From an uncultured Lachnospiraceae bacterium (GTDB lineage Bacteria; Bacillota; Clostridia; Lachnospirales; Lachnospiraceae), in the NCBI GenBank assembly GCA_910587935.1, contig CAJUNP010000007.1, positions 31,835 through 95,834 of the forward strand: DNA of 64,000 nt. Reading direction: 5' to 3'. The number at the start of each line of letters is the position of its first letter. The first letter of the stretch is position 1. Of this stretch, positions 43,694-53,040 are shown in pieces. Both the position numbers and the translations under genes were made by a program. The notes under the pieces were generated by a model. That model worked only from the letters and a program-made list of their open reading frames with translations, was not told the DNA's origin and made no database searches.

Positions 43694-45721
43694 ATGCAAA
43701 GAAAAGGAAAAAATAACCCACACAATAATTCAGAAATCAGCGGGAACCAGAAACCGTTTGTCAGTATTGATAAAAAAGTTTCAAAGCGTTTTGGACTGAT
43801 AGTCATGCTTTGTTGTATTATATTGGGAATCGTATCTTCTGTCTTAAGTTATATTGCATCCATCAGCGCCGTATCAGAGACCATCAATAATACCTCCGAC
43901 GTGGCCGCAGATTATGTGACCGCAGCCCTGGGACAGTATGTAGCAATCGCTTATGAGACGGGAAGCATTGCGCGGCTTGCCGATCCTGACAAAACCGCGG
44001 AAGAAAAAACCGCTATTCTAAACCAGCGGATACAGGATCATAGTTTCGACGGCGCATATCTTCTTGACAGCAGCGGTATCGATGTACTTACGGGCGCAGA
44101 CCTTTCGGACAGCATATTTTTTAAGGAGGGCATGCAGGGCAATACATATATTTCCACTCCGACATACTATGAAGCAACCAAAACCGTATGGTTTGTCGTA
44201 TCCGCCCCGCTATGGGAGGGCGGCCTTCCCGGTACGAAACCGGTCGGCGTTATCGCTTATATTCCCAACGGCGAATTCTTAAATGATATTATGCGTTCCA
44301 TTCAGATCGGAAAAGGCGGCACCGCTTTCATGCTGGACGCCAACGGCATTACCATTGCCGACGTCAATTCCGAACTGGTCGGTATCGAGGACAGCATAGC
44401 GCTCGGCGATACCAATCCCAGACTTAAAAAATACAGCAGTATCTGTAAGAAAATGATCGCGGGCGAAGACGGTACAGGCACTTATACCTATAACGGCAAA
44501 ACAAAAGTAGTCGCTTATTCGCCCGTTCCCGGAACGGATGGATGGAGTATCGGTATTGCGGCGGTGCGGAATGAATTTTTAGGAAAGTTTTTCCTTTCCC
44601 TGATTCTCACGATTATTTTTGTAGTACTGTTCACTTTATTCGGCATACAAAACGGTATCCGGCTTGGAAAATCGGTTGCAAAACCGATAACCGTATCGGT
44701 TGACAGGCTTAAGCTTTTGGCGTCCGGCGATCTTCATTCGGACGTGCCGGTTCCCACGGAAAACGATGAAACCGCAATCCTGATGAACTGTCTCGCAGAA
44801 ACGATTGGTGACCTGAATACGGTTATTTCGGATATCAGCAGCCATCTGGCGGAATTGTCCGAAGGAAACTTTACGATTAGCATAAACGAAACTTATAAGG
44901 GCGATTTTTCACAGATTGTCGACTCTTTCCGTGGAATTGTCAATTCCCTGAATACCGCCATGCGTGATGTGGACAGCAACGCGGAAAGCGTACAAAAAGG
45001 CGCAACCGATCTGGCAGGCGCATCCCAGGCGCTGGCAGAAGGCGCAACCGATCAGGCAAGCGCAATCGAGGAGCTGACCGCAACCATGACGGATATCTCC
45101 GAGAAAATCCACCATAATGCGGAGAATGCGGAAAAAGTCAGTGTCGTTGTAGACGGCATGAACAAACAGATTATTGAAAGCAATGAACAAATGAAGCAGA
45201 GTATGGAAGCTATGTCAAAAATCCGGGAAGCTTCCGATAAGATTGCGGAAATCATCAGCAGCATTGAAGAAATTGCTTCACAAACCAATCTCCTTGCTTT
45301 AAACGCGTCTATCGAGGCCGCAAGGGCCGGGGATGCCGGCAAAGGTTTTGCCGTAGTCGCTACGCAGGTAGGAATACTTTCCGAGCAAAGCTCGGCAGCG
45401 GCAAAAAATACAAAAGATTTAATTCAAAACGCCATACTGGCCGTAGAGGAAGGAACAAGGCTTGCAAGCTCCACGGCGGAATCCCTGCTTCTTGTTGTGG
45501 ATAACGCCAAAACGGTAAGTGAATCCGTTTCCGAAATCGCCGCCGCTTCCAATACCCAGGCAGAATCCGCGGCACAGATTACGGAGGGCATCAATCAAAT
45601 TGCCGGCGTTGTGGAATCCAATTCCGCCACATCACAGGAAAGCGCAGCCGCTTCCGAAGCCCTGTCAGATCAGGCTAACCAGCTGAAAAAAATGCTCGGA
45701 AGATTCAAATATTTATCCTGA
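43694..45721 (+). CDS. Methyl-accepting chemotaxis protein with dCache-like sensor
   Basis: 675 residues: TM1 near residue 45, an extracellular double-Cache-like region to about 295 (TPTYYEATKTVWFVVSAPLW, GGTAFMLDANG), TM2, HAMP at about 325-390, and a long signalling coiled coil with the tip EIASQTNLLALNASIEAARA. The tip is followed by QVGILSE instead of the classical VRKLAE, a variant that I have seen in clostridial receptors. No che or flagellar genes are in the window. AGGGGG precedes the ATG, and TGATATAAT forms an extended -10 about 60 bases upstream. Confidence 0.93.
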   Translation: MQRKGKNNPHNNSEISGNQKPFVSIDKKVSKRFGLIVMLCCIILGIVSSVLSYIASISAVSETINNTSDVAADYVTAALGQYVAIAYETGSIARLADPDKTAEEKTAILNQRIQDHSFDGAYLLDSSGIDVLTGADLSDSIFFKEGMQGNTYISTPTYYEATKTVWFVVSAPLWEGGLPGTKPVGVIAYIPNGEFLNDIMRSIQIGKGGTAFMLDANGITIADVNSELVGIEDSIALGDTNPRLKKYSSICKKMIAGEDGTGTYTYNGKTKVVAYSPVPGTDGWSIGIAAVRNEFLGKFFLSLILTIIFVVLFTLFGIQNGIRLGKSVAKPITVSVDRLKLLASGDLHSDVPVPTENDETAILMNCLAETIGDLNTVISDISSHLAELSEGNFTISINETYKGDFSQIVDSFRGIVNSLNTAMRDVDSNAESVQKGATDLAGASQALAEGATDQASAIEELTATMTDISEKIHHNAENAEKVSVVVDGMNKQIIESNEQMKQSMEAMSKIREASDKIAEIISSIEEIASQTNLLALNASIEAARAGDAGKGFAVVATQVGILSEQSSAAAKNTKDLIQNAILAVEEGTRLASSTAESLLLVVDNAKTVSESVSEIAAASNTQAESAAQITEGINQIAGVVESNSATSQESAAASEALSDQANQLKKMLGRFKYLS

Positions 45722-45757
45722 CATTTTTCAAAAAAATATGTTTATTATCTTAAGGAG

Positions 45758-45791
45758 GAAGCCGCCGCACTGCAGGACAGTGCGCGGCTTC
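45758..45791 (+). other. Stem-loop after the chemoreceptor gene
   Basis: GAAGCCG-C-CGCACTG pairs with CAGTGCG-CGGCTTC (14 pairs, one bulge, 5-base loop). There is no T tract, so it may be a weak terminator or an RNA-stability element. Confidence 0.5.
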
Positions 45792-45798
45792 ATTCATT

Positions 45799-45827
45799 CA
45801 CATCCCTGTCTTTTCCCCCATATAATA
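45799..45827 (+). promoter_or_regulatory. Possible sigma-K-type promoter for dpaAB
   Basis: CACA (45799-45802) and CATATAATA (45819-45827) are 16 bases apart, close to the Bacillus sigma-K pattern mACm...CATAnnnTA. It is 31 bases before the dpaA ATG. The -10 also contains TATAAT, so sigma-A use cannot be excluded. Confidence 0.5.
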
Positions 45828-45857
45828 TTTCAAACTTATTATCTCCAGAGGATTCCC

Positions 45858-46538
45858 ATGCAAAAATTTACCATCTGTGTCATCGGCGACGACGCCCGTC
45901 AGGCCTATCTTGCCGAGTACCTGGAAAAAGAAGGCATGCTTGTACACACCCACGCGGACTGGAACCCTGCTTATCTGGAAAACTGCGATCTTCTCATAGG
46001 CCCCGTGGGCTTTTACAAAAACGGAGAGCTTCTTCCGGACGTACACAAAGCCTGCGAACAATACCACGTCCCCATTTTAAACTATATGTCCAGCCGGGAA
46101 TTTCTGATAGCCAACGCGCAGATTACGGCGGAGGGCCTGCTTGCCTACCTGATTTTAAATACCCCCTTTGCCTTAAACGGCGCTAACGCCCTGATTTTAG
46201 GCTTTGGACGATGCGGGTCTGCCATTGCAAACCGGCTGCATGTTCTGGGCTGCCGTGTAGACGCCTATGATCTTCTTCCTGACCGGTTCGAAAAACCGGA
46301 ATCCTATGACCTTGTGATAAACACGATTCCGGCGGTAGTTATTACGGAGGATATTTTAAAACCGCTCCGCAAAGACTGCGTGTTGTTCGATATTGTTACG
46401 ACACCGGGCGGCTATGACGAAGAAGCCGTCGCCCGTCTGGGATTAAAGCTGATACGCTGCGCCGCCATCCCGGGCAGCACGGCTCCCAAAGCCGCCGGTT
46501 ATGCCATCGGCGCCCAGGCCATCGGATACCTGAACTAA
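45858..46538 (+). CDS. dpaA: Dipicolinate synthase subunit A
   Basis: 226-residue Rossmann-type dehydrogenase subunit that, with DpaB, converts dihydroxy-tetrahydrodipicolinate to dipicolinic acid in the mother cell during sporulation. ICVIGDDARQAYLAEYL and ALILGFGRCGSAIANRL (NAD(P) binding) and IPGSTAPKAAGYAIGAQ are visible. It is shorter than the roughly 290-300 residues of the Bacillus protein, mainly in the N-terminal half. Start at the ATG 45858 with AGAGG upstream; the longer open frame is ignored. Confidence 0.93.
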   Translation: MQKFTICVIGDDARQAYLAEYLEKEGMLVHTHADWNPAYLENCDLLIGPVGFYKNGELLPDVHKACEQYHVPILNYMSSREFLIANAQITAEGLLAYLILNTPFALNGANALILGFGRCGSAIANRLHVLGCRVDAYDLLPDRFEKPESYDLVINTIPAVVITEDILKPLRKDCVLFDIVTTPGGYDEEAVARLGLKLIRCAAIPGSTAPKAAGYAIGAQAIGYLN

Positions 46539-46570
46539 ACTCCCTGTAAATTGAGAAAGGAAAGATTATC

Positions 46571-47176
46571 ATGCCCCATGATTTCAGTGACAAAAACATA
46601 GGCATTGCCCTGACCGGCTCATACTGTACCTATGAAAAAATATTTGCCGCGCTGGAAGAGCTGACCCATACAAAAGCCAATTTGTTTACCGTCTTTTCCG
46701 ACCGCGCTGCCTCCACCGACAGCCGTTTCGGAAACAGCGCCGATTTTCTGAAAAAAGCCGAAGAACTCACCGGAAAAAAACCGATTGTAACCATACCGGA
46801 CGCGGAACCCATCGGTCCCAAATCCATGCTGGATATTCTTGTTATCGCCCCCTGTACCGGTAACACGCTTTCCAAGCTTGCAAACGGTATTTCCGATACG
46901 CCCGTTTTAATGGCTGCAAAATCTCATTTAAGAAACAACCGGCCGCTGGTCATTTCCCTGTCCACCAACGACGCCCTGGGAATGAATCTGAAAAATATCG
47001 GTATTCTTTTGAATACCAAAAATATTTACTTTGTTCCCTTTGGACAGGACAATTACGAAAAGAAGCCGAATTCCATGATCGCCCATATCCAATTGCTGCC
47101 GGAAACCATAGAATACGCATTAAAGGGACGCCAGCTCCAGCCTGTGATCCGAAGTCCCTATCCCATCAGCGAATAG
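46571..47176 (+). CDS. dpaB: Dipicolinate synthase subunit B (SpoVFB)
   Basis: 201-residue flavoprotein of the SpoVFB family. IGIALTGSYCTYEKIF at the N-terminus, then DILVIAPCTGNTLSKLANGI (FMN/flavodoxin-like loop) and VISLSTNDALGMNLKNIG are characteristic. Pairs with DpaA; 32 bases separate the genes, with AAAGGA before the ATG. The pair makes this a spore-forming organism by inference. Confidence 0.95.
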   Translation: MPHDFSDKNIGIALTGSYCTYEKIFAALEELTHTKANLFTVFSDRAASTDSRFGNSADFLKKAEELTGKKPIVTIPDAEPIGPKSMLDILVIAPCTGNTLSKLANGISDTPVLMAAKSHLRNNRPLVISLSTNDALGMNLKNIGILLNTKNIYFVPFGQDNYEKKPNSMIAHIQLLPETIEYALKGRQLQPVIRSPYPISE

Positions 47177-47188
47177 AAGGAGACGTCT

Positions 47189-49039
47189 ATGTGCGGAATT
47201 GCAGGTTTTTATCAGACACACTTTGATTTTACGGCTTCTGCGGAAGACAAAAACAAATGGGAGCTTACTTTATCCTCCATGAAGAACAGTTTACTACACC
47301 GCGGACCGGACGAAAACGGCATAATGCTTTCCTCTCACGCCGGTCTCGCCCATTCCAGGCTTTCCATTATAGACTTGAAAAGCGGCCGTCAGCCCATGAC
47401 AAAACCGGATCTGGAACGAACCTGTACCATTGTCTACAACGGTGAAATATACAATACGGCCGAACTGCGGGATCTTCTTTCGTATTATGATCTGAACTGG
47501 GAAACATCCAGCGACACGGAAGTAGTCTTAAACGGTTATCTGGCTATGGGAACGCACTTTTTTTCCCAGCTGAACGGCATATTTGCCTTTGCAATCTATG
47601 ATGCCGGGGAGGACGCCCTTTACCTTGTGCGGGACCGTCTCGGCGTCAAACCTCTTTTCTATGGAAAACAGGAAGAATTTTTTGTTTTCGGCTCCGAACC
47701 CAAAGCGCTGTTTTCCTTTGGCATCACTCCAAGGCTTACTTCCGCCGGTTTTTGCGAGGTTCTTGGATTGGGCCCCGCACGTACGCCGGGTCACGGCATA
47801 TTTGCCGGAATAAACGAGCTTCTTCCGGGTCACTTTCTATGTGTGCGCGGCGATTCCGTAAAAGATTACTGTTATTGGCAGTTACTTGCCATGGAACACA
47901 GAGATTCCTATGAAGACACGGTAGATAAGGTTACCTGGCTGATTCAGGATTCTGTCAAACGGCAGATGATCTCGGATATTCCCATCTGTACTTTTTTATC
48001 GGGCGGCTTAGACAGCAGTCTTGTATCCGCCTTCTGCCAGCAGGAGTTAAAAAAACAGGGTAAATGCTTAAGCACCTATTCTTTTGATTTCATTGGAAAC
48101 GATAAAAACTTTCAGGCAAACGACTTTCAATCCTCCAGGGACCGCCCTTTTGTAGACATTATGCGGGACCACATACAAAGCGATCACCGGTATCTGGAAT
48201 GCGATAACGCAACGCAGGCCGATTATTTATATAAGGCCGTAGACGCCAGAGACGTGCCCTGTATGGCGGATGTGGAATCCTCCCTTCTCTACTTCTGCGA
48301 ACAGGTATCCCAAAATCACCGCGTCGCCTTAACCGGCGAATGTGCCGATGAAATTTTCGGAGGATATCCCTGGTTCCATAAGGAAGAAATGTGGAAGCAT
48401 GACCTGTTCCCCTGGTCTTATGATTTAAGTCCCAGGCTCTCGCTTCTTCGGGATGATTTTCTGGAACAGAATCACATCGGGGAGTACGTCCGAAACGCTT
48501 ATGAAGTTTCGGTTGCCGAAACGCCCGCACTTGCCGGAGAAAACAAAAAGGAAGCCAGAAGACGTGAAATTTCCTGGCTGAATATCCGCTGGTTTATGGC
48601 AACGCTATTAAACCGCATGGACCGGACCAGCATGTATTCCGGCCTGGAAGCGCGGGTTCCCTTTGCCGACCACCGGATTCTGCAATACGTGTTTAATATC
48701 CCCTGGGATATGAAATGTTATCAGGGGCAGACTAAAAGCCTTTTGGTGGAAGCCGGGAAAAAGCTCCTGCCGCCGGAAATCCTGTACCGCAAAAAAAGTC
48801 CCTATCCCAAAACTTATGACCCCGCTTATGAAAATCTGCTGAAAGAACGTCTGCTTACGGTTCTTAATAATTCGAATTCACCGCTGCATGCGCTTGCAGA
48901 CAAAAAGAAAGTGAAAAAGTTCCTGGATACGCCGTCCGATTATGGAAAACCGTGGTATGGCCAGTTGATGGCTGGACCGCAAATGACGGCATATCTGTTG
49001 CAGGTTAATTACTGGCTGGAGAAATATTCTCTTATCTGA
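47189..49039 (+). CDS. asnB: Asparagine synthase (glutamine-hydrolysing)
   Basis: 616 residues. N-terminal class II glutaminase with catalytic Cys2 (MCGIAGFY), LLHRGPDENG and YNGEIYN; C-terminal synthetase with the PP-loop FLSGGLDSSLV at about residue 271. The ATG has AAGGAG upstream, 12 bases after dpaB, so it is probably in the sporulation transcript. In Bacillus a sporulation-associated paralogue (AsnO) exists; this may be an equivalent. Confidence 0.96.
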   Translation: MCGIAGFYQTHFDFTASAEDKNKWELTLSSMKNSLLHRGPDENGIMLSSHAGLAHSRLSIIDLKSGRQPMTKPDLERTCTIVYNGEIYNTAELRDLLSYYDLNWETSSDTEVVLNGYLAMGTHFFSQLNGIFAFAIYDAGEDALYLVRDRLGVKPLFYGKQEEFFVFGSEPKALFSFGITPRLTSAGFCEVLGLGPARTPGHGIFAGINELLPGHFLCVRGDSVKDYCYWQLLAMEHRDSYEDTVDKVTWLIQDSVKRQMISDIPICTFLSGGLDSSLVSAFCQQELKKQGKCLSTYSFDFIGNDKNFQANDFQSSRDRPFVDIMRDHIQSDHRYLECDNATQADYLYKAVDARDVPCMADVESSLLYFCEQVSQNHRVALTGECADEIFGGYPWFHKEEMWKHDLFPWSYDLSPRLSLLRDDFLEQNHIGEYVRNAYEVSVAETPALAGENKKEARRREISWLNIRWFMATLLNRMDRTSMYSGLEARVPFADHRILQYVFNIPWDMKCYQGQTKSLLVEAGKKLLPPEILYRKKSPYPKTYDPAYENLLKERLLTVLNNSNSPLHALADKKKVKKFLDTPSDYGKPWYGQLMAGPQMTAYLLQVNYWLEKYSLI

Positions 49040-49144
49040 CAGCCTGTTAAACGATGCCTATTGGGGAAAATTATAATAATATGTTAAAAAAGGGACGGTC
49101 GCAAAATCAATGTCAATAAGTTAAACCATGAACAGATTTTCTCA

Positions 49145-49187
49145 AAGAGTAGATTATACATCAAAACGTATAACCTACTCTTTTTTT
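49145..49187 (+). terminator. Intrinsic terminator after asnB
   Basis: AAAGAGTAGATTATAC and GTATAACCTACTCTTT pair with one mismatch and are followed by a T tract on the plus strand; it can also fold on the minus strand toward the convergent transporter gene. Confidence 0.8.
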
Positions 49188-49224
49188 CCAGAAGCCGGGG
49201 AATCCTTACTCATCCGCCCGGCAG

Positions 49225-49788
49225 CTAAACTCCATATACAACAATACCTGCCGCTGCCGAAATCATAATTAGAGAAATTGGCGATAATCTTTTTTTCATT
49301 CTTTTCCTGTAAATTACAAGAATCACAAACAAAAAAACGGTAATTGCCACTGCCTTGGGCGCAATGATTTTATTATCCGCCGCTATCAGACAATTATTTA
49401 TTATCAACTGCACTCCCGTCGCTAAAATAATACCGATTATACAGGGTTTAAGTCCCGTTAATATTGTTTGAAAATACTGATTGTATAATATTTTTTTCAG
49501 CATCACCATAATTATGAGTATGATACAAAAAGAAGGCAGCACCACTCCTGACGTTGCAACTATAGCGCCCCAAAATCCTGCCTGGGCGCTTCCAATATAT
49601 GTTGCCAGATTCACCATAATAGGTCCGGGAGTACTCTCACTTACCGCTATCAGATAGGTTAGTTTTTCTTCTTCCAGCCATCCATGAGACAAAACTGCAT
49701 CCCGTATTAATGGAATCGCTCCATAAGCGCCTCCAAACGCAAAACAGCCTACCTTAAGAAAGGCAAAAAACAAATTCAGATATGTCAT
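49225..49788 (-). CDS. Chromate-transporter-family protein (short CHR)
   Basis: About 187 residues and one CHR domain. FLKVGCFAFGGAYGAIPLI and VSESTPGPIMVNLATYIG are family signatures. Short CHR proteins usually act as heteromeric pairs, consistent with the second copy immediately upstream. Start ATG at 49788 overlaps the partner stop by four bases. The gene is more A+T-rich than flanking genes. True substrate may be chromate, sulfate or an unrelated anion. Confidence 0.88.
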   Translation of the reverse strand: MTYLNLFFAFLKVGCFAFGGAYGAIPLIRDAVLSHGWLEEEKLTYLIAVSESTPGPIMVNLATYIGSAQAGFWGAIVATSGVVLPSFCIILIIMVMLKKILYNQYFQTILTGLKPCIIGIILATGVQLIINNCLIAADNKIIAPKAVAITVFLFVILVIYRKRMKKRLSPISLIMISAAAGIVVYGV

Positions 49789-50384
49789 TTTCTTTTGCGC
49801 TCCTTCTTCACATACTCTTCTATTGAATAACACATCAGGCTTATAACCGCAGCTATAAGCATCATGCTAATGGAAGAAAATCTCCATGAAAAAATATCAA
49901 TCAACAACATTGTTATAAATGAGCATAGCATGATTGCTACAGGAAACAGACGTCGTGGCATTTTCCTCATCATGTTTACTGCTGCATCGACAATCAGAAT
50001 GCCTACGGCTGCCTTTATTCCCTTAAATGAATTCGCTATAATAACGATATCCAAAAAATTATTCAAAAAAACGGAGATACTGAAAATAATAATAAATGAA
50101 GGTATTACAACACCAAGCGTAGAAAATACTGCTCCCCAAAAACCTGCAATCCTATACCCCACAAAGGTTGCACAGTTAATTGCTATCGGACCAGGCGTAG
50201 ATTCCGCTATCACAGTAATATTCATCATCTCGTCGTGGGTAATCCATTTCTTCTTCCCGACGCAATAATTTTCAATTACAGAAATCATTGCGTAACCGCC
50301 GCCAAAGGTAAACAAACCAATCTTTGCAAATGTCAGAAACAAATTAAATATTTTATTTTTCTTCTCAATCATTTTTATACCCAT
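49785..50384 (-). CDS. Chromate-transporter-family protein (short CHR), partner
   Basis: 199-residue half-size CHR protein with FAKIGLFTFGGGYAMISVIE and ITVIAESTPGPIAINCATFVG. It forms an overlapping pair with the gene that follows, suggesting coupled translation and a heterodimer. Its start lies within the last codons of the MATE gene (ATG 50384 or 50372; neither has a strong ribosome site). The gene composition is A+T-rich. Confidence 0.88.
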   Translation of the reverse strand: MGIKMIEKKNKIFNLFLTFAKIGLFTFGGGYAMISVIENYCVGKKKWITHDEMMNITVIAESTPGPIAINCATFVGYRIAGFWGAVFSTLGVVIPSFIIIFSISVFLNNFLDIVIIANSFKGIKAAVGILIVDAAVNMMRKMPRRLFPVAIMLCSFITMLLIDIFSWRFSSISMMLIAAVISLMCYSIEEYVKKERKRK

Positions 50385-51714
50385 CCATCAGAACATAAGC
50401 CAGCGTATACACTGCCATAATTCCCGAAACAGCCGGCGCAATCATTCCGATCGCGCCCAGATTGCCGGGCATATATGTATTTACGAAATAAATCAGGGGC
50501 ATACGCAGAAGCAGCGCTCCAAAGCATACGCTGACCATTGTAAAGAACGTTTTGGATCTGCCGTTTAAATAGCCATTGAGACAGAATACAAAACTGACTG
50601 CCAGATAATCATAACTGCAGGTCCGAAAAAAAGGAATTCCTTCCTGAACCGTGCGGATATCCGAAGAAAACACACCAATCATAGTCTGCGGTGCAAACTG
50701 CGCCCACATCCAGAAGAGAAGGGATACCGAAAAGGCAAAGAAAGTTCCTGCCATCAGGGATTGAAAGGCTCTTTTCGGTTTTCCCGCCCCATAGTTCTGA
50801 GCGGTAACCGCCGCCAGACTGCCTGCGGCGGAAGTGGCCGGAAGCATGGCGAACACATCGTATTTTCCGGCAATCCCCACAGCGGCGGCGGCAAAAACCC
50901 CCATTTGATTCGTAACGCTTAACAGGTACAAAAAGGAAACCCGCACCATACATTCCTGCAGGGAGACCGGAATTCCCACTTTAGCCAGTTCTTTTAAACG
51001 ATCTCCCTTTATTTTAAAATTCCGGAACCGAAAATCAAAAACAAAATGTTTCCGTTTCAGATAAACCATTGCGCAAATCATACTGACAGCCTGCGCTATG
51101 ATCGTGGCAGCGGCCACTCCCGCCACGCCAAGACCCAGGAAACCGGCAAACAGCACATCCCCTATCATATTTATAACACAGGACAGGGCTGTAAAAATCA
51201 TAGGTCTTACGGAATCTCCGCATCCTCTCAGTATAGCGCCGACCGCATTGTATCCGCAGATAAAAACAATCCCCATGCTGCATATCATAACATAAGTTTG
51301 TGCTTCTGCCATAGCCTCCGCCGGCGTCTTCAGCGCCGTGAGAACCGGCCTTGCACACACAGGCATTAAAACTGTCAGAATCCCGGCCACAATCCCGAAC
51401 ACCGCCAGCGTCGTTCCGATTGTTTCCCCGACGGCTTTCTCATTTTTCATTCCCGTATATTTTCCGACAATAACCGTAGCTCCCATGGTAAGACCTGTAA
51501 TCAGACTGGTAATAATCTGCGTCACCTGCGTTCCGGTGGAAACCGCCGCCACACTCTCCGCCGTACAAAACCGCCCGATTACCGCCAGATCCACGGCTCC
51601 GTAAAGAGCCTGTATCAGATTCGCAATCAAAAAAGGCGCCGTAAACAAAACAAGCGCTTTCCATACATTGCCTTCCGTCAGATAATTTTCTTTCTTCTCT
51701 TCCTTCATGTTCAT
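50365..51714 (-). CDS. MATE-family multidrug/cation antiporter
   Basis: About 449 residues and 12 membrane segments. LFTAPFLIANLIQALYGAVD at the first helix and later LINxxGD-like and AFAVSLLFWMWAQF segments are typical of MATE pumps (NorM/DinF). Likely expels cationic drugs using Na+ or H+. Start taken at ATG 51714; the frame is open to 51774, and another ATG follows two codons later. The stop overlaps the next gene. Confidence 0.92.
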   Translation of the reverse strand: MNMKEEKKENYLTEGNVWKALVLFTAPFLIANLIQALYGAVDLAVIGRFCTAESVAAVSTGTQVTQIITSLITGLTMGATVIVGKYTGMKNEKAVGETIGTTLAVFGIVAGILTVLMPVCARPVLTALKTPAEAMAEAQTYVMICSMGIVFICGYNAVGAILRGCGDSVRPMIFTALSCVINMIGDVLFAGFLGLGVAGVAAATIIAQAVSMICAMVYLKRKHFVFDFRFRNFKIKGDRLKELAKVGIPVSLQECMVRVSFLYLLSVTNQMGVFAAAAVGIAGKYDVFAMLPATSAAGSLAAVTAQNYGAGKPKRAFQSLMAGTFFAFSVSLLFWMWAQFAPQTMIGVFSSDIRTVQEGIPFFRTCSYDYLAVSFVFCLNGYLNGRSKTFFTMVSVCFGALLLRMPLIYFVNTYMPGNLGAIGMIAPAVSGIMAVYTLAYVLMDGYKND

Positions 51715-51745
51715 AAAACCATTCCCGCCTGTTTTTTCTAAACAT

Positions 51746-51774
51746 AGTATAATCGTCCGCTTTCCGGCGCGCAA
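51746..51774 (-). promoter_or_regulatory. Promoter for the MATE-chromate transporter operon
   Basis: TTGCGC (51769-51774), 17-base spacer, TATACT (51746-51751), 32 bases before the MATE ATG at 51714. Confidence 0.55.
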
Positions 51775-51888
51775 GTCTTTTGCCGCAGGAATTCCATAAT
51801 TGGCAGCACAGGAATAATTTTGGTTTTTTCTCAGATACTATCCTAAAAGCTGCTAAAACAAATCAACTTTACGGGAAAGGAAATAATT

Positions 51889-52188
51889 ATGATTGCAAAT
51901 AACAAAAATCTGGGGTCCGAACTTGCCGTTAACGCGCTGGATGATATTCCCACCCCCAAGGCCGACGCCAAAGATATTGTGGGACTTGTAAAAACAAGCG
52001 GACGAGTCACAGGCTATCAGCTTTCGGACGGCTCCACCCTGTCCAAAGAAGAAGGCGTAGCCCTTGCAAAAGAAGGCGGAATCAAGGGCGTCGGAATTGC
52101 TCACAGAAAAGGGAACGAATATTTAAAATCTATTCCGGACGGTACGGAAGGCAACAACTTAAGCAACCTTCCTTCCGTCAGCGGCTGA
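51889..52188 (+). CDS. DUF3892-family small protein
   Basis: 99 residues. VTGYQLSDGSTLSKEEGVAL and the end segment GNEYLKSIPDGTEGNNLSNL match DUF3892, a short, soluble, poorly characterised family of Firmicutes. AAAGGA precedes the ATG. It overlaps the end of the OGG1 gene on the other strand by 11 bases. No function known. Confidence 0.88.
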   Translation: MIANNKNLGSELAVNALDDIPTPKADAKDIVGLVKTSGRVTGYQLSDGSTLSKEEGVALAKEGGIKGVGIAHRKGNEYLKSIPDGTEGNNLSNLPSVSG

Positions 52189-53020
52189 CTTCGGGAAGGC
52201 CGCTTTCTTTTTTGCCCTTTATCAGATCATGGTAAAACACGTATTGTTGGAGCACTCCGGAAAAACCCTTGTATTCTTCAAAGGGAAAACCTTCTTTATA
52301 ATGCTCCTTCATTACTTTGGCAATATGCGTGTCCACCGGAAAGGAATCCAAATGATGAAGGGCAAAAAGGCAGATGCAGTCCGCAACCTTCTCTCCCACT
52401 CCCGAAAACAGCATAAGAGTCTGCCTGGCTTTAAGATAATCCATTTTCTTTAAGGCATCCAGATCAATTTCCCCTCCGGCCGCCATTTGCGCCGTCTTAA
52501 CAAGGTAACGGCTCCTGTATCCTAAGCCGCATGCCCTGAATTCCTCTTCCGATACCTGTGAAAGCGCTTCCGGCGTGGGAAAGGTATAGTAAAGCGTCCC
52601 TTCATCTGTTCTTTTTTCTTCGCCGTATTTTCTGCAGACCGTATCGATGCATCCGCGGATTCTTTTAATATTATTCTGCTGGGAAATCAAAAAAGATACG
52701 ATCATTTCCCAGATATCCTGACGGAGAATCCGAATCCCACAGCCGGACTGCGACGCTTCCAGCAAATATGGATCGTCCTGATTTACCGCAGACAAAAACC
52801 GGCCGTAATCCGTATCCAGATCAAAATAGGATTTCCAGACCGTTTCATATTCCTCCTGACTGCAGTATAAAAACAGCTGCCGTTCCCGCTGTCCTGCTCT
52901 TAAATAGCGCCCGGAGGCTATCAGGGAATAATTCCCGCAAGCCTCCTTTTGCATCCGGAAACACTGTCCGGAATCACAGATTTGTTCCAGTGATAAAAAA
53001 GGAATCTCTAACTTTATCAT
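52178..53020 (-). CDS. ogg: 8-oxoguanine DNA glycosylase/AP lyase (OGG1 type)
   Basis: 280 residues: an OGG N-terminal domain followed by an HhH-GPD domain. QQNNIKRIRGCIDTVC, the GLGYRSRYLVKTA turn, the hairpin GVGEKVADCICLFALHH (catalytic Lys) and FPVDTHIAKVMKEHY (Asp) parallel human OGG1. It removes oxidised guanine from DNA. Bacteria more often use MutM, but OGG1-type enzymes are known in Clostridia. The ATG at 53020 has GGGAG upstream; the frame to 53053 is less likely. Confidence 0.93.
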   Translation of the reverse strand: MIKLEIPFLSLEQICDSGQCFRMQKEACGNYSLIASGRYLRAGQRERQLFLYCSQEEYETVWKSYFDLDTDYGRFLSAVNQDDPYLLEASQSGCGIRILRQDIWEMIVSFLISQQNNIKRIRGCIDTVCRKYGEEKRTDEGTLYYTFPTPEALSQVSEEEFRACGLGYRSRYLVKTAQMAAGGEIDLDALKKMDYLKARQTLMLFSGVGEKVADCICLFALHHLDSFPVDTHIAKVMKEHYKEGFPFEEYKGFSGVLQQYVFYHDLIKGKKESGLPEVSR

Positions 53021-53040
53021 TATGTATTTCTCCCGCGCCT

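Noticed and set aside
49088..49140. Possible transposon-end-like sequence after asnB
   Set aside because: No matching inverted end or transposase fragment nearby; it is simply the leader of the terminator region.
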